Shown here: positions 18,014 through 27,153 of the stretch, one piece after another
How positions within the stretch are numbered: the stretch's first letter is position 1
How the letters are laid out: every line of letters begins with the position of its first letter
NCBI RefSeq assembly: GCF_008122205.1
Contig: NZ_PHNJ01000001.1
Coordinates: 186,001-250,000 of the forward strand
Origin: Natronococcus pandeyae
GTDB lineage: Archaea; Halobacteriota; Halobacteria; Halobacteriales; Natrialbaceae
Reading direction: 5' to 3'
DNA: 64,000 nt
The notes under the pieces: generated by a model
The model's input: only the letters and a program-made list of their open reading frames with translations
Databases searched by the model: none
Told to the model about the DNA's origin: nothing
Translations under genes and position numbers: made by a program

Positions 18014-19684
18014 ATGCCGACGGAATCGGACACTCATTATGATCCCTCGCTGGGGAACAAGTTTATCTTCGTTACTGGCGGGGTTATGTCGGGTCTCGGA
18101 AAGGGGATTACAGCCGCGAGCACCGGTCGGCTCCTGAAGAACGCCGGGTTCGACGTCACCGCCGTAAAAGTCGACCCCTACCTGAACGTCGACGCGGGGA
18201 CGATGAACCCCTACCAGCACGGGGAGGTGTACGTCCTGGAGGACGGCGGCGAGGTCGACCTCGACCTGGGGAACTACGAACGGTTCCTCGACATCGACAT
18301 GACCTCGGACCACAACATCACCACCGGGAAGACCTACCAGCACGTCATCGAGAAGGAGCGCGCGGGCGACTATCTCGGGAAGACGGTCCAGATCATCCCG
18401 CATATCACCGACGATATCAAACGGCGGATTCGGGAGGCCGCCGAAGGCACCGACGTCTGTATCATCGAAGTCGGTGGCACCGTCGGCGACATCGAAGGGA
18501 TGCCCTACCTCGAGGCGCTGCGCCAGTTCGCCCACGAGGAACCCGAGGAGAACGTCCTCTTCACCCACGTCACGCTCGTCCCGTACTCGAAGAACGGCGA
18601 ACAGAAGACGAAGCCGACCCAGCACAGCGTCAAGGAGGTCCGCTCGATCGGTCTCCAGCCCGACGTGATCGTCGGACGCTGCGAGGATAGACTCGATCCC
18701 GAGACGAAAGAGAAGATCGCGCTGTTCTGTGACATTCCCACCGAGGCGGTCTTCTCGAACCCGGACGTCGAGGACGTCTACCACGTTCCGCTGATGGTCG
18801 AAGAGGAAGGCCTCGATCAGTACGTCCTGGAACACTTCGGACTCGCCGACCGGGCGCTGCCCGAGGGCGAGCGAGTCCAGGAGTGGCGAGAGATCGTCAC
18901 GTCCGAGAAGACCGGAACGGTCGACGTCGCACTGGTCGGCAAGTACGATCTCGAGGACGCGTACATGTCGATCCACGAGTCGATGAAACACGCCGGCTTC
19001 GAACTCGGCGTCGACGTCGACGTTCACTGGGTGGCCGCCGGCGAGATGGCCGACGGCCACGACGGACAGCTCGAGGGGATGGACGGCGTCATCGTTCCCG
19101 GCGGCTTCGGCATGCGCGGCTCGGAGGGCAAGATCGAGGCCGTCCGGTACGCCCGGGAGAACGACGTGCCGTTCCTCGGACTCTGTCTGGGCTTCCAGAT
19201 GGCCGTCGTCGAGTACGCCCGGAACGTGCTCGGCCTCGAGGGCGCTCACTCCGCGGAGATGGAAACGGAGTCGCCCCACCCGGTCATCGACATCCTGCCC
19301 GAACAGTACGAGGTCGAGGATATGGGCGGCACGATGCGCCTCGGCGAGCACACGACCGTGATCGAACCCGAGACGCTCGCCTACGAACTGTACGGCGACA
19401 CCTCCTGTTCGGAGCGACACCGCCACCGTTACGAGGTCAACCCCGAGTACTTCGAGCAGTTCGACGACGAGTCGCTGGTCTTCTCCGGCACAGCGGGCAA
19501 CCGGATGGAGATCCTCGAACTCGAGGACCACCCCTACTTCCTCGGGACGCAGTTCCACCCCGAGTACACGTCCCGACCCGGCCAGCCGAGCCCACCGTTC
19601 CTCGGCCTGCTCGAGGCCGTGGTCGATCGCGCGGAGACCGACGACGACACGACGACGGAGAACGAAACTGAGGTAACCCACTGA
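18014..19684 (+). CDS. pyrG: CTP synthase
   Basis: A 556-residue enzyme that aminates UTP to CTP with glutamine. The N-terminal synthase domain starts with [18 protein letters not shown] (ATP site). The C-terminal class I glutaminase domain carries the nucleophile Cys in [13 protein letters not shown] and the His/Glu pair in QFHPEY. Length is normal. The stop overlaps the guaA start by 1 nt (TGATG), so the genes are co-translated. Confidence 0.97.
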   Translation: MPTESDTHYDPSLGNKFIFVTGGVMSGLGKGITAASTGRLLKNAGFDVTAVKVDPYLNVDAGTMNPYQHGEVYVLEDGGEVDLDLGNYERFLDIDMTSDHNITTGKTYQHVIEKERAGDYLGKTVQIIPHITDDIKRRIREAAEGTDVCIIEVGGTVGDIEGMPYLEALRQFAHEEPEENVLFTHVTLVPYSKNGEQKTKPTQHSVKEVRSIGLQPDVIVGRCEDRLDPETKEKIALFCDIPTEAVFSNPDVEDVYHVPLMVEEEGLDQYVLEHFGLADRALPEGERVQEWREIVTSEKTGTVDVALVGKYDLEDAYMSIHESMKHAGFELGVDVDVHWVAAGEMADGHDGQLEGMDGVIVPGGFGMRGSEGKIEAVRYARENDVPFLGLCLGFQMAVVEYARNVLGLEGAHSAEMETESPHPVIDILPEQYEVEDMGGTMRLGEHTTVIEPETLAYELYGDTSCSERHRHRYEVNPEYFEQFDDESLVFSGTAGNRMEILELEDHPYFLGTQFHPEYTSRPGQPSPPFLGLLEAVVDRAETDDDTTTENETEVTH

Positions 19685-20601
19685 TGGTCGAGACACACAC
19701 GTTCGTACCCGAAGCAGTCGAAGAGATCGAGAACGAAATCGGCGACGCGAATGCCGTCATCGCCCTCTCCGGCGGAGTCGACTCCTCCGTCGCGGCCGCC
19801 CTGGCCTACGAGGCGATCGGCGACCAGCTGACACCCGTTTACGTCGACACCGGCCTAATGCGTAAAGGCGAGACTGACCAGATCCGCGAGACGTTCGACT
19901 ACATGGAGTCGCTGCGGATCGTCGACGCCAAGGATCGGTTCCTCGACGCGCTGTCCGGCGTGACGGACCCCGAAGAGAAGCGCGCGGTCATCGGCGAGCA
20001 GTTCATCCGCGAGTTCGAGCGCGAGGCGAAGGAGTCGGACGCTGACTACCTCGTCCAGGGGACGATCTACCCCGACCGCATCGAGAGCGAGGGCGGGATC
20101 AAGTCCCATCACAACGTCGGCGGCCTCCCGGACGTCGTCGACTTCGAGGGGATCGTCGAACCCGTCCGCGACCTCTACAAGGACGAGGTTCGCGAGGTCG
20201 CACGCCACCTCGGTCTCGACGAAATCGTCGCCGAGCGCATGCCGTTCCCCGGTCCCGGTCTCGCCGTGCGCGTGATCGGCGAGATCACCGAGGAGAAACT
20301 CGAGGTCGCCCGCGACGCCTGTCACGTCGTCGAGGAGGAACTCGAGGAGTACGAACCCTGGCAGGCCCTCGCGGCGGTTATCGGCAAGGCGACGGGCGTC
20401 AAAGGTGACAACCGCGTTCACGGCTGGGTCGTCTCCGTACGATCCGTCGAATCTCGCGACGGGATGACCGCTCGCGCCCAGGAGATCGACTGGGAGACGC
20501 TCCAGCGCATCCAGTCGCGGATCACCGGCCAGAACGAGAACGTTGCGCGCGTCGTCTACGACGTGACGCACAAACCACCCGCGACCATCGAGTACGAATG
20601 A
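19684..20601 (+). CDS. guaAB: GMP synthase ATP-pyrophosphatase subunit B
   Basis: A 305-residue synthetase subunit that adenylates XMP and aminates it to GMP. The PP-loop is [20 protein letters not shown], and the dimerisation and XMP-binding region has [11 protein letters not shown]. There is no glutaminase domain, as usual in archaea, where a separate GuaAA subunit supplies ammonia. That subunit is not in this window. It lies between pyrG and a small conserved gene, with overlaps of 1 and 4 nt, forming a nucleotide-biosynthesis operon. Confidence 0.95.
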   Translation: MVETHTFVPEAVEEIENEIGDANAVIALSGGVDSSVAAALAYEAIGDQLTPVYVDTGLMRKGETDQIRETFDYMESLRIVDAKDRFLDALSGVTDPEEKRAVIGEQFIREFEREAKESDADYLVQGTIYPDRIESEGGIKSHHNVGGLPDVVDFEGIVEPVRDLYKDEVREVARHLGLDEIVAERMPFPGPGLAVRVIGEITEEKLEVARDACHVVEEELEEYEPWQALAAVIGKATGVKGDNRVHGWVVSVRSVESRDGMTARAQEIDWETLQRIQSRITGQNENVARVVYDVTHKPPATIEYE

Positions 20602-20924
20602 GCACGAACGCTATCGTCGCCGGTCCCGACGACGACGAAATCGGCGACGCGCTCGAGGCCGAAGGCGTCGACGTCACCCGCGTCAACGGCGTCGTCTCGC
20701 GACCCTCGCTCGAGGAGGCGGGGATCGTCGACACGGATCTCTACGTCCTGACCGACGTCGGCCAGGCGACGACGATCCCGATCGCCTGCGATCTGAACGA
20801 CGAGATCCGGGCCGTCACGTACACTCGAGACACGGTTCCGGAGTTCGTTCGCGGACAGCTCGACCTCGCGATCGATCCGCGGCTGATGGACGCGACGATC
20901 GTCGCCGAAGAACTGATCGACTGA
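20598..20924 (+). CDS. small conserved haloarchaeal protein (DUF7126-like)
   Basis: A 108-residue protein with a Rossmann-like feel ([20 protein letters not shown], then [20 protein letters not shown]). In haloarchaea similar proteins travel with pyrG-guaA and are sometimes mislabelled CTP synthetase; this is remembered, not searched. The ATGA overlap with guaA indicates coupling. A role in nucleotide metabolism or its control is only inferred from context. Confidence 0.8.
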   Translation: MSTNAIVAGPDDDEIGDALEAEGVDVTRVNGVVSRPSLEEAGIVDTDLYVLTDVGQATTIPIACDLNDEIRAVTYTRDTVPEFVRGQLDLAIDPRLMDATIVAEELID

Positions 20925-21374
20925 TCGAACGCCCGTTCTGCGGGGGTCGCTGCCGTACGAACCCCTTTCTCCGATAATGCCGCTATACGGCCAGTATGAA
21001 CTTTCTCTGCCCAGAATTCGAGTGGATAAACTCGAGTTAAATCTGACGGAATTCGACGTAAGAGATCTATACCGTCTCCCCTGTTCAAGTAGTTCCCGGC
21101 GGTATGGATAGATGGAGGTCGACGGGCAGACCCCACCAAGTGGCACCCATCTGCCAACCCGTGACTTCCAGCAACCCCACCACAGCACCCTTCCCCCCAC
21201 CATTGCCATACCGTTATCCGCTTGATCGGTGACGCGGGTCCCTGCACCGGCCCGCGTCGCCGCTCGCGATTCTGCACAGGGACACCGGGTCGTGTCCCAG
21301 TATGGCTTCACTACTACTCCCAACGAGTCTCGACGACGGCCAGTGCCGCGTCAGTTCCAGCGCTCGACGAGCAG
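20925..21374. other. 450-bp non-coding block with nested inverted repeats (candidate structured RNA)
   Basis: No credible ORF on either strand. Several pairings are visible. CGGTATGG (21100-21107) pairs with CCATACCG (21206-21213), enclosing GGCAGA...TCTGCC with CCAC-CAA-GTGG inside. GACGCGGG (21231-21238) pairs with CCCGCGTC (21251-21258), and GGGACAC (21279-21285) pairs with GTGTCCC (21292-21298). Nested and consecutive hairpins suggest an untranslated RNA or a decayed mobile-element end. I do not recognise a known RNA family. Confidence 0.4.
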
Positions 21375-22106
21375 CTACCGGTCTCGAATCCGCTCCAGAA
21401 CTGGAATTTCCTCGAGTCGTTCGTCCGTGAGCAGATCCCAGTCGATGCCGGACGGCTGCTCCCGGTCGGGCGGCCGACGCACGCGCTCGGGTGTGACGAT
21501 CAGATCCATCGAGACGTCGTGATCACCGGTCGCGACGTCGTCGTCGACCAGTTGTCGTTCGTGGACCGTCGTGGCGACCGGCGTCGTCTCGTCGACGAGT
21601 CCGAGGTCCCGGAGCACGGCGTACTCGAGGTCGCTATACCCCTCGCCTTTCCCGATTCGATCTCCCCCATCGGTTACCGCAACGCTCCCGGAGACGATGA
21701 GATCGATCTCGTCGACCGCTTCCGGACCGACCTGTTCCCCGTGTTCCGACGAGCCCGAAACGGTCGTCGCCGCGTCGTAATCCTCGAGGACGTCGGGATC
21801 GAGTTTCAGGAAGCATCGCTCGTCGCTGAGCCGCGGGACGGCCATGTAGACGGTCTTCCCCTCGCGGAGCGCGCGCCGACGGACCGGAAGCTGTGGCGCG
21901 TCGGGGTTCGCCTTGACCGTTTCCGCCGCCTCCCACTCGGACTGGTCGGCCAGCCGGTCGGCGGCGTCCTCGGCGCCGGCGAAGTTGGGTATTCGGCCGT
22001 GGGGTGGAAACGGAAAGCGGGCGACGCCGCTGTCCTCGAGGTCGTTCCAGACGCGTTCGCGGATCCGTTCCTTCCCGTCGGGGCCGTCCCCGTCACTCGT
22101 CGACAT
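21375..22106 (-). CDS. 5-formyltetrahydrofolate cyclo-ligase
   Basis: A 243-residue enzyme that converts 5-formyl-THF to 5,10-methenyl-THF with ATP. Family motifs are RERVWNDLEDSGVARFPFPPHGRIPNF in part, VYMAVPRLSDERCFLKL, and the glycine-rich loop DGGDRIGKGEGYSDLEYAVL. The first 13 nt overlap the upstream moaB gene, so the pair is coupled. Folate-cofactor repair suits neighbours in nucleotide metabolism. Confidence 0.88.
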   Translation of the reverse strand: MSTSDGDGPDGKERIRERVWNDLEDSGVARFPFPPHGRIPNFAGAEDAADRLADQSEWEAAETVKANPDAPQLPVRRRALREGKTVYMAVPRLSDERCFLKLDPDVLEDYDAATTVSGSSEHGEQVGPEAVDEIDLIVSGSVAVTDGGDRIGKGEGYSDLEYAVLRDLGLVDETTPVATTVHERQLVDDDVATGDHDVSMDLIVTPERVRRPPDREQPSGIDWDLLTDERLEEIPVLERIRDR

Positions 22107-22668
22107 CGTTCTCCCCGCTCCCGGCGGCGCCAGTTTCCATCTCGGTCGACTCCTCGGTCGTCTCACTGTGTGCGAGGGTCACGAGGTGGCGCGCCTCCGG
22201 CAGGATGATCTCCTCGAGGCCGAGCCGGACCGCGTCGCGGTTGCCGGGAAGACAGAATACCGGCACCTCCTCGGCGACACCCGCGAGGGCCCGTGCGGCG
22301 ATGACCTGCGTCCCGAACTTCTCGTAGGCGAGCGTCGTGAACAGCTCGCTGAAGGCGGTAAGGTTCTTTTCGATCAGCGGACCGACGGCCTCGAGAGTGA
22401 CGTCGTCGGGTTCGATACTGGTTCCGCCGCTGGTGACGATCAGGTCGACGTCGTCACGGTCGACAAGTCGGGAGACGACCGACTGGACCTTGTCGTAGTC
22501 GGAGTCGATGTGTTCCTGAATGACGACCTCGCAGCCGTTCTCCCCGAGGAACGTGGCGATCTCGCCGCCGGCAGCGCCGGTGTCGATGGAGCGATTCGTC
22601 GCGACAGTTATGAGACCGGTCCCGATCGGCCCACCGATCGGTCCGGCCTCCTCGTTCGATTCGGTCAT
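22093..22668 (-). CDS. moaB: molybdenum cofactor biosynthesis protein MoaB/MogA family
   Basis: A 191-residue MPT-binding-fold protein, likely adenylating molybdopterin in Mo/W cofactor synthesis. Diagnostic motifs are TSGGTSIEPDDVTLEAV, then FSELFTTLAYEKFGTQVI, and CLPGNRDAVRLGLEEI. Length and order match archaeal MoaB. It overlaps the cyclo-ligase gene by 14 nt and is divergent from the dehydrogenase gene at 22784. Confidence 0.9.
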   Translation of the reverse strand: MTESNEEAGPIGGPIGTGLITVATNRSIDTGAAGGEIATFLGENGCEVVIQEHIDSDYDKVQSVVSRLVDRDDVDLIVTSGGTSIEPDDVTLEAVGPLIEKNLTAFSELFTTLAYEKFGTQVIAARALAGVAEEVPVFCLPGNRDAVRLGLEEIILPEARHLVTLAHSETTEESTEMETGAAGSGENDVDE

Positions 22669-22783
22669 ACCCTTCGTTGGAGCGGTAGCGGGTAAAACGC
22701 TGGCAAACCGGACGTATCGTTTGTCGTCGATGACACTCCGTCGACCCAACTGTTATGCTCGTGCTTTCCGTCGACCGACGTGT

Positions 22784-23824
22784 ATGCAAGCGGTCAAAGT
22801 CACCGAGCACGGCGATACCGACGTCATCGAGTACGGCGACTATCCCGACCCCGAAGTGGACCGCGACGAGGTGCTGGTCGACGTAAAAGCCGGCGCGCTC
22901 AACCACCTCGACGTCTGGGTTCGCCGCGGACTGCCGACGCTCGACCTCGAGATGCCCCACGTGCCGGGCAGCGACGCCGCCGGCGTCGTCGAGGACGTCG
23001 GGGAGGCCGTCACGCGCTTCGAACCAGGTGACCGCGTCGCGCTCACGGCGGGCGTCAACTGCGGTGACTGCGAGTTCTGTCGTGACGGCGATCCGACGCT
23101 CTGCATCAACTTCCACCTGATCGGCGAACACGTCACCGGCGTCCACTCCGAGTACGCCGCGATTCCGGAGGACAACCTGATCCCGGTACCCGAGCACGTC
23201 GACTGGATCACCGCCGGCTCGACCTCGCTCGTCTTCCAGACCGCCTGGCGGCTGTTGATCGACCGTGCGGATCTCGAGGCCGGCGAGAAGGTGCTCGTCC
23301 TGGGTGCCAGCGGCGGCGTCGGACACGCAGCCGTCCAGATCGCCGACTACGCGGGCGCGGAGGTGTACGCTACCGGCAGCACGGAGGCGAAGCTCGAGCA
23401 CGCACGCGAACTCGGCGCGGACCACGTCGTCAACTACGAACAACAGAACTTCGCGGAGTGGGTCCGCAGCGAGACCGGCGGCCGTGGGGTCGACGTCGTC
23501 GTCGACTACATCGGCGCCGGCACCTGGCGCGACTCGATCAAGAGCCTCGCGAAGAACGGCCGCCTCGTCACTTGCGGCGGGACAGCCGGCGGAAACCCCG
23601 AGACAGACATTCCGCGGATCTTCTGGAACCAGCTCCAGATCATCGGCTCCACCATGGGGACGCCGGGTCAGGTCGACGACGTGATGGAACTCGTCTGGGA
23701 CGGCACCTTCGAGCCCGCGATCCGTGAGGTCTTGCCGATGAGTGAGACCCCACGCGCCCACGAGATCATCGAGTCCCGCGAGGGCTTCGGCAAAGTCGCC
23801 GTCCGTCCCGACAGCGAACTGTAG
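22784..23824 (+). CDS. zinc-type alcohol dehydrogenase / quinone oxidoreductase family protein
   Basis: A 346-residue medium-chain dehydrogenase. The GroES-like N-terminal domain has NHLDVWVRRG and the structural zinc cluster CGDCEFCRDGDPTLC. The Rossmann part has VLVLGASGGVGHAAVQIA, and NYEQQNFAEWVR suggests NADP(H) or NAD(H) use. The usual catalytic-zinc Cys near residue 40 is replaced (NHLD), as in quinone-oxidoreductase-like members, yet the structural zinc loop is kept. Substrate unknown. Confidence 0.87.
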   Translation: MQAVKVTEHGDTDVIEYGDYPDPEVDRDEVLVDVKAGALNHLDVWVRRGLPTLDLEMPHVPGSDAAGVVEDVGEAVTRFEPGDRVALTAGVNCGDCEFCRDGDPTLCINFHLIGEHVTGVHSEYAAIPEDNLIPVPEHVDWITAGSTSLVFQTAWRLLIDRADLEAGEKVLVLGASGGVGHAAVQIADYAGAEVYATGSTEAKLEHARELGADHVVNYEQQNFAEWVRSETGGRGVDVVVDYIGAGTWRDSIKSLAKNGRLVTCGGTAGGNPETDIPRIFWNQLQIIGSTMGTPGQVDDVMELVWDGTFEPAIREVLPMSETPRAHEIIESREGFGKVAVRPDSEL

Positions 23825-23896
23825 CGCCCGCAACGTCCTCCGGGCGTCGGTCCCGGAACCGTGAGTGCTTTGGCCACGGACTCGTAACTCACGCGT

Positions 23897-24214
23897 GTGA
23901 CCTCGAGCGACGACGGCGGCTACGTTCACGATCCCGCGGCCTTCGAGGACGGCGAACGGCAAGAGGGCGGCGAGGCCGATACCGACGGGGACGACTGGGT
24001 CGACGAGCCGATCCACCCGGCGGCGACCGACCGCGAATTCGACTGGCGGGGATGGACACTCGTCGGCGTCATCGTCTTCGCGTTCGTCGTCTCGCCGCTT
24101 ACGATTCTGCTGTGGCCGCCGGCGACGGACTACCTGTTCGCGCTGATCGTGTTGCCACTCGCCCCCGCCGTCTTGCTCGCGCTGACGGCGGTCTGGGCGA
24201 CGACGCGGCCCTGA
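23897..24214 (+). CDS. small two-helix membrane protein
   Basis: A 105-residue protein that starts at GTG 23897. It has an acidic, disordered N-terminal half of about 50 residues and two membrane helices (about 52-74 and 78-100). Only a few residues, ending in WATTRP, follow the second helix. No family recognised. It converges on the regulator gene, 58 bp away. Confidence 0.68.
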   Translation: MTSSDDGGYVHDPAAFEDGERQEGGEADTDGDDWVDEPIHPAATDREFDWRGWTLVGVIVFAFVVSPLTILLWPPATDYLFALIVLPLAPAVLLALTAVWATTRP

Positions 24215-24272
24215 GTCTCCCGTTCGACGGTGGAGGGATCGACACGAGAAACCGAACGGTGCGTCGCGTCGG

Positions 24273-25022
24273 CTATCCGCTCTCCCCTCGCTTCTTGAAC
24301 TCCCGGTACTGATTCAGCGCCCACTCCGTGGCAGCGGGCGTGCTGTTTACGATCATTCCTTCGACGCGTCCCTGATCGTAGACGATAATCCCCGCGTACG
24401 TTTGCGTGCTCGTTTCGGCGATCCAGACCGCGTACGAGGTCGCGACGTCGGACGTGACGAGACGAACCGTCTTCGAGCGCTCGAGCCGTTCGATCGACGT
24501 TCGGCTTTCGGTCTGGAGATCGTCGTAAAGGACAGCGTCGACGGTGAGTTCGACGTCGATACCGTGTTCCGCCGCGGACGTGCGTATCACCTCGAAGTAC
24601 GGCGCTAATGCGACGGGAACGGTTCCGCGAAATCGCTTCGCGGATTCGAGAACGGCCGATAGGCGGTCGAAGATGTGGAGCGGCCGTCTCGGGTTTGCGG
24701 TCTCGACGGACGCTTCCCGAGAGAAGAGACCCGGCGTCACGCTATCGCGCGGGAGGCTTTTGATAACCGGTGTCGCTTCTTCCAGCGACTGCATTCGGTC
24801 GGTGTACGACGCGTACTCCTCGAGCGCGATTCGTCCGATCTCGGTCGACCGGTACGCGGATCCGGAGCGATGGATGCAGTCCACTCCGCGGAGTTCGGAG
24901 ATCGCCCGATCGACGGTAGACCGCGAAACGGACAGCGACTTCACCAATTCCGGTTTCGTCTTCGGCTCTTCGGTAAGCGCTTCGAGGACTGCGCTTCGCT
25001 TTGAGAGGACGTCTACTAGCAC
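24273..25022 (-). CDS. winged-helix transcriptional regulator with FilR1-like C-terminal domain
   Basis: A 249-residue protein. The N-terminal winged helix (about residues 8-60: LTEEPKTKPELVKSLSVSRS, then TVDRAISELRGV) is followed by a larger C-terminal domain resembling the FilR1-type effector domain of haloarchaeal regulators. The start is uncertain. GTG 25022 gives the usual family N-terminus, while the frame stays open to 25214. It is divergent from a Tat-exported protein, which may be its target. Confidence 0.78.
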   Translation of the reverse strand: MLVDVLSKRSAVLEALTEEPKTKPELVKSLSVSRSTVDRAISELRGVDCIHRSGSAYRSTEIGRIALEEYASYTDRMQSLEEATPVIKSLPRDSVTPGLFSREASVETANPRRPLHIFDRLSAVLESAKRFRGTVPVALAPYFEVIRTSAAEHGIDVELTVDAVLYDDLQTESRTSIERLERSKTVRLVTSDVATSYAVWIAETSTQTYAGIIVYDQGRVEGMIVNSTPAATEWALNQYREFKKRGESG

Positions 25023-25291
25023 GGTTTGAGTCTCGACGGTGTTTGACTCTCCTTTCCCTATGAAGGCGAGGACCGAGAGCCGTCTCCGACGCAGCGGCCG
25101 GACCCGGAAGTGCGGGAGTTGGCCGCCGCTCGTAGGGAACCGGGCGACTAGTGACGGCGATCGGTTTCGAGTTATACCGCTCCGCTGGAGCGCATCGTCC
25201 GGTGAATCTCTCACCTACCGTGGGATCTATCTGTATCTGATAAATATATCTAAGATTAACATAATAACATACTGGTATAAATGAATTATCG

Positions 25292-26173
25292 ATGTTGGAG
25301 AAAATATCGACTGCGAACCGACGGACCGTATTGAAAGGACTCGCGATTTCGGGATCGCTCGTCGGAACGAGTACGACCGCTGCGTCGGCTGGAGACGGTC
25401 GGAACGGTTCAGAACAAGGACCACAACGGAAACTGTACGGCTCTGCATCCCGGCGCACCGAATTGACTTCCGAGAACGGTGCTCCGAGGGAACGGTACGA
25501 GCGAAAGCGAGCCGAACGCGAACGGCGACTCGAACGACAGCTCGGGAGTGAATTTGACGCGCTGACGGTCGGCGACGAGGACAACTTGTCCTACGTCGAT
25601 CACTGGGAGCACGAGTACGATGTCGATTCGGATCAGACGGATGCGACGATCGCCGAGACGGATCATACGATGACCCTGCTGGAAGCGGTCGATGACTCCG
25701 GCAATCGAGTAACGGATGGGGATGGCCGCTACGTATACGTTTTCGAGCACTACTCGAAATCGGAGGGTCAGCACCGATTCTGGCACGGCGACCCGAAAAC
25801 GACCCATATGGACAGCCACCTCGACGTTCGTAATACCAACGTCGAACTATCGGACCGGGATCCGAGGACGTCGGAAACTCTCGACGGCGAGTACGTCAGT
25901 ATCGGCGTCGAGGGGACTGCTGGTCCGGTCGGGTTCGGTATCTCCGGTGCGACGTACGTCGACAACGGTCAGATCGGTCCCGGTGATTACTCGCCCGGCG
26001 ACGCGGGCGAGTACTCGGTCCGATTCGTCGGCTGTAGCGAACGGGACGTCACCGATATCATCGGCTATTCAGTCCTCCGAAGTTCCGTTCTCATTCCCGA
26101 TCTCGAGAGTGGTACCGGACTACGGTGGTCGACGGAGGTCGAAGCACAGACGACGAACACCGGTCCGTGCTGA
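25292..26173 (+). CDS. Tat-exported protein of unknown function
   Basis: A 293-residue protein with a twin-arginine signal (NRRTVLKGLAISGSLVG, then TAASA as a likely cleavage site near residue 33). After it comes a charged, probably helical linker rich in Arg and Glu (about 50-88) and a beta-rich domain with two Cys (VGCSERD and the last residue Cys293). Codon use is less GC-rich than in neighbours and the promoter is very AT-rich (25225-25285), hinting at acquisition. No family recognised. Its own regulator may be the divergent winged-helix gene. Confidence 0.72.
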   Translation: MLEKISTANRRTVLKGLAISGSLVGTSTTAASAGDGRNGSEQGPQRKLYGSASRRTELTSENGAPRERYERKRAERERRLERQLGSEFDALTVGDEDNLSYVDHWEHEYDVDSDQTDATIAETDHTMTLLEAVDDSGNRVTDGDGRYVYVFEHYSKSEGQHRFWHGDPKTTHMDSHLDVRNTNVELSDRDPRTSETLDGEYVSIGVEGTAGPVGFGISGATYVDNGQIGPGDYSPGDAGEYSVRFVGCSERDVTDIIGYSVLRSSVLIPDLESGTGLRWSTEVEAQTTNTGPC

Positions 26174-26235
26174 TCCGCCGGACGGACGCATCGCTATAGA
26201 AACAATGGTCACACCACCGACTGATTTTACTGAAT

Positions 26236-26496
26236 ATGAACGGAGAAGACAGTCGACGTGAGACGCTCGATACCTCGAATCTCCTCGCAGAAGCGATTCC
26301 GATAGGTAAACTACTGGCCGTCTGGTCGCTGATCGCCGCCGGACCGCTGCTGTACGCCGTCTTCGTCGATTCGAGTAGTCCGATCGGGATCGTTTCGCGA
26401 TTTCTCGGCGAGTTCGTGCTGTTCCTGGGGGGTGCCAACGCTCTGCTGTACGTCATCGCCCGAGCGATGACGCTCTCCAGAACCGAGCGAGTTTGA
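26236..26496 (+). CDS. small membrane protein
   Basis: An 86-residue protein with a polar N-terminus and two membrane helices (about residues 27-46 and 54-76). It lies 62 bp after the Tat-exported protein on the same strand and may belong to the same unit. No motif or family recognised. Confidence 0.62.
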   Translation: MNGEDSRRETLDTSNLLAEAIPIGKLLAVWSLIAAGPLLYAVFVDSSSPIGIVSRFLGEFVLFLGGANALLYVIARAMTLSRTERV

Positions 26497-26521
26497 ACGA
26501 TACCCTCCCGATCGGCCCGTG

Positions 26522-27082
26522 CTATTGGTGATCGCGACGCATCGCGATCTCGAACCACGGACAGAGACGAAGCTGTCGGTACCACTCGGGGTTCGAGTGC
26601 AGGCGCTCGTAGGGGACCCACATCAGGCCGGCGACCTCCTCCTCGTCCGGATCGAGAGTTCGGTCCGACAGCGTCAGCTTCAGGACGGCACAGACCTCGT
26701 GCTCGACGCCCGCGTTCTCGAAGTAGCGCTTGTACTCGAAGCGGTCGGTCAGCCGCACGTCGTCGTACTGGTCGGGCGTGATTCCGAGTTCCTCCTCGAG
26801 TCGCTGCTTGGTCGCCTCCTCCTGGCTCTGTCCCTGGACGGGGTGGGAGGCGACGGTACCGTCCCAGTAGGTACCCCAGAGGCGCTTGCCGGGGGCGCGC
26901 TGGGCCAGCAGAATGTTGTTGTCCTGGTCGAAGACGAGCGAGGTGAAGGCCCGGTGGCGGATACCGTCGCCGGTGTGGGCCTCGAGTCGGTTGACGAGAT
27001 CGAGTTCGGTGTCGTCTCCGTCGACGGCGATCACATCCTGCTTTGCGTTTTCGTGGGAGTGATCGTCCTCTTGCGTGCTCAT
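26522..27082 (-). CDS. isopentenyl-diphosphate isomerase type 1-like Nudix protein, catalytic Cys replaced
   Basis: A 186-residue Nudix-fold protein that aligns along its length with type 1 IPP isomerase: RAFTSLVFDQDNNILLAQRA, LWGTYWDGTVASHP, EEATKQRLEEELGI and GVEHEVCAVL. The motif that holds the active-site Cys in the bacterial enzyme (NSVCGHP) reads GTVASHP here, so Ala78 takes its place. His80 and the later Glu are kept. It may be a variant isomerase or a Nudix pyrophosphatase. A type 2 enzyme may supply isomerase activity elsewhere. Start ATG 27082 (MSTQEDDHS). Confidence 0.85.
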   Translation of the reverse strand: MSTQEDDHSHENAKQDVIAVDGDDTELDLVNRLEAHTGDGIRHRAFTSLVFDQDNNILLAQRAPGKRLWGTYWDGTVASHPVQGQSQEEATKQRLEEELGITPDQYDDVRLTDRFEYKRYFENAGVEHEVCAVLKLTLSDRTLDPDEEEVAGLMWVPYERLHSNPEWYRQLRLCPWFEIAMRRDHQ

Positions 27083-27153
27083 GTCCTCACAATTGTAGAG
27101 GGTCTTGAAACCAGTATCGTCTTTTCGTCTGGTCCGACGGCTGCAGCGATCGG

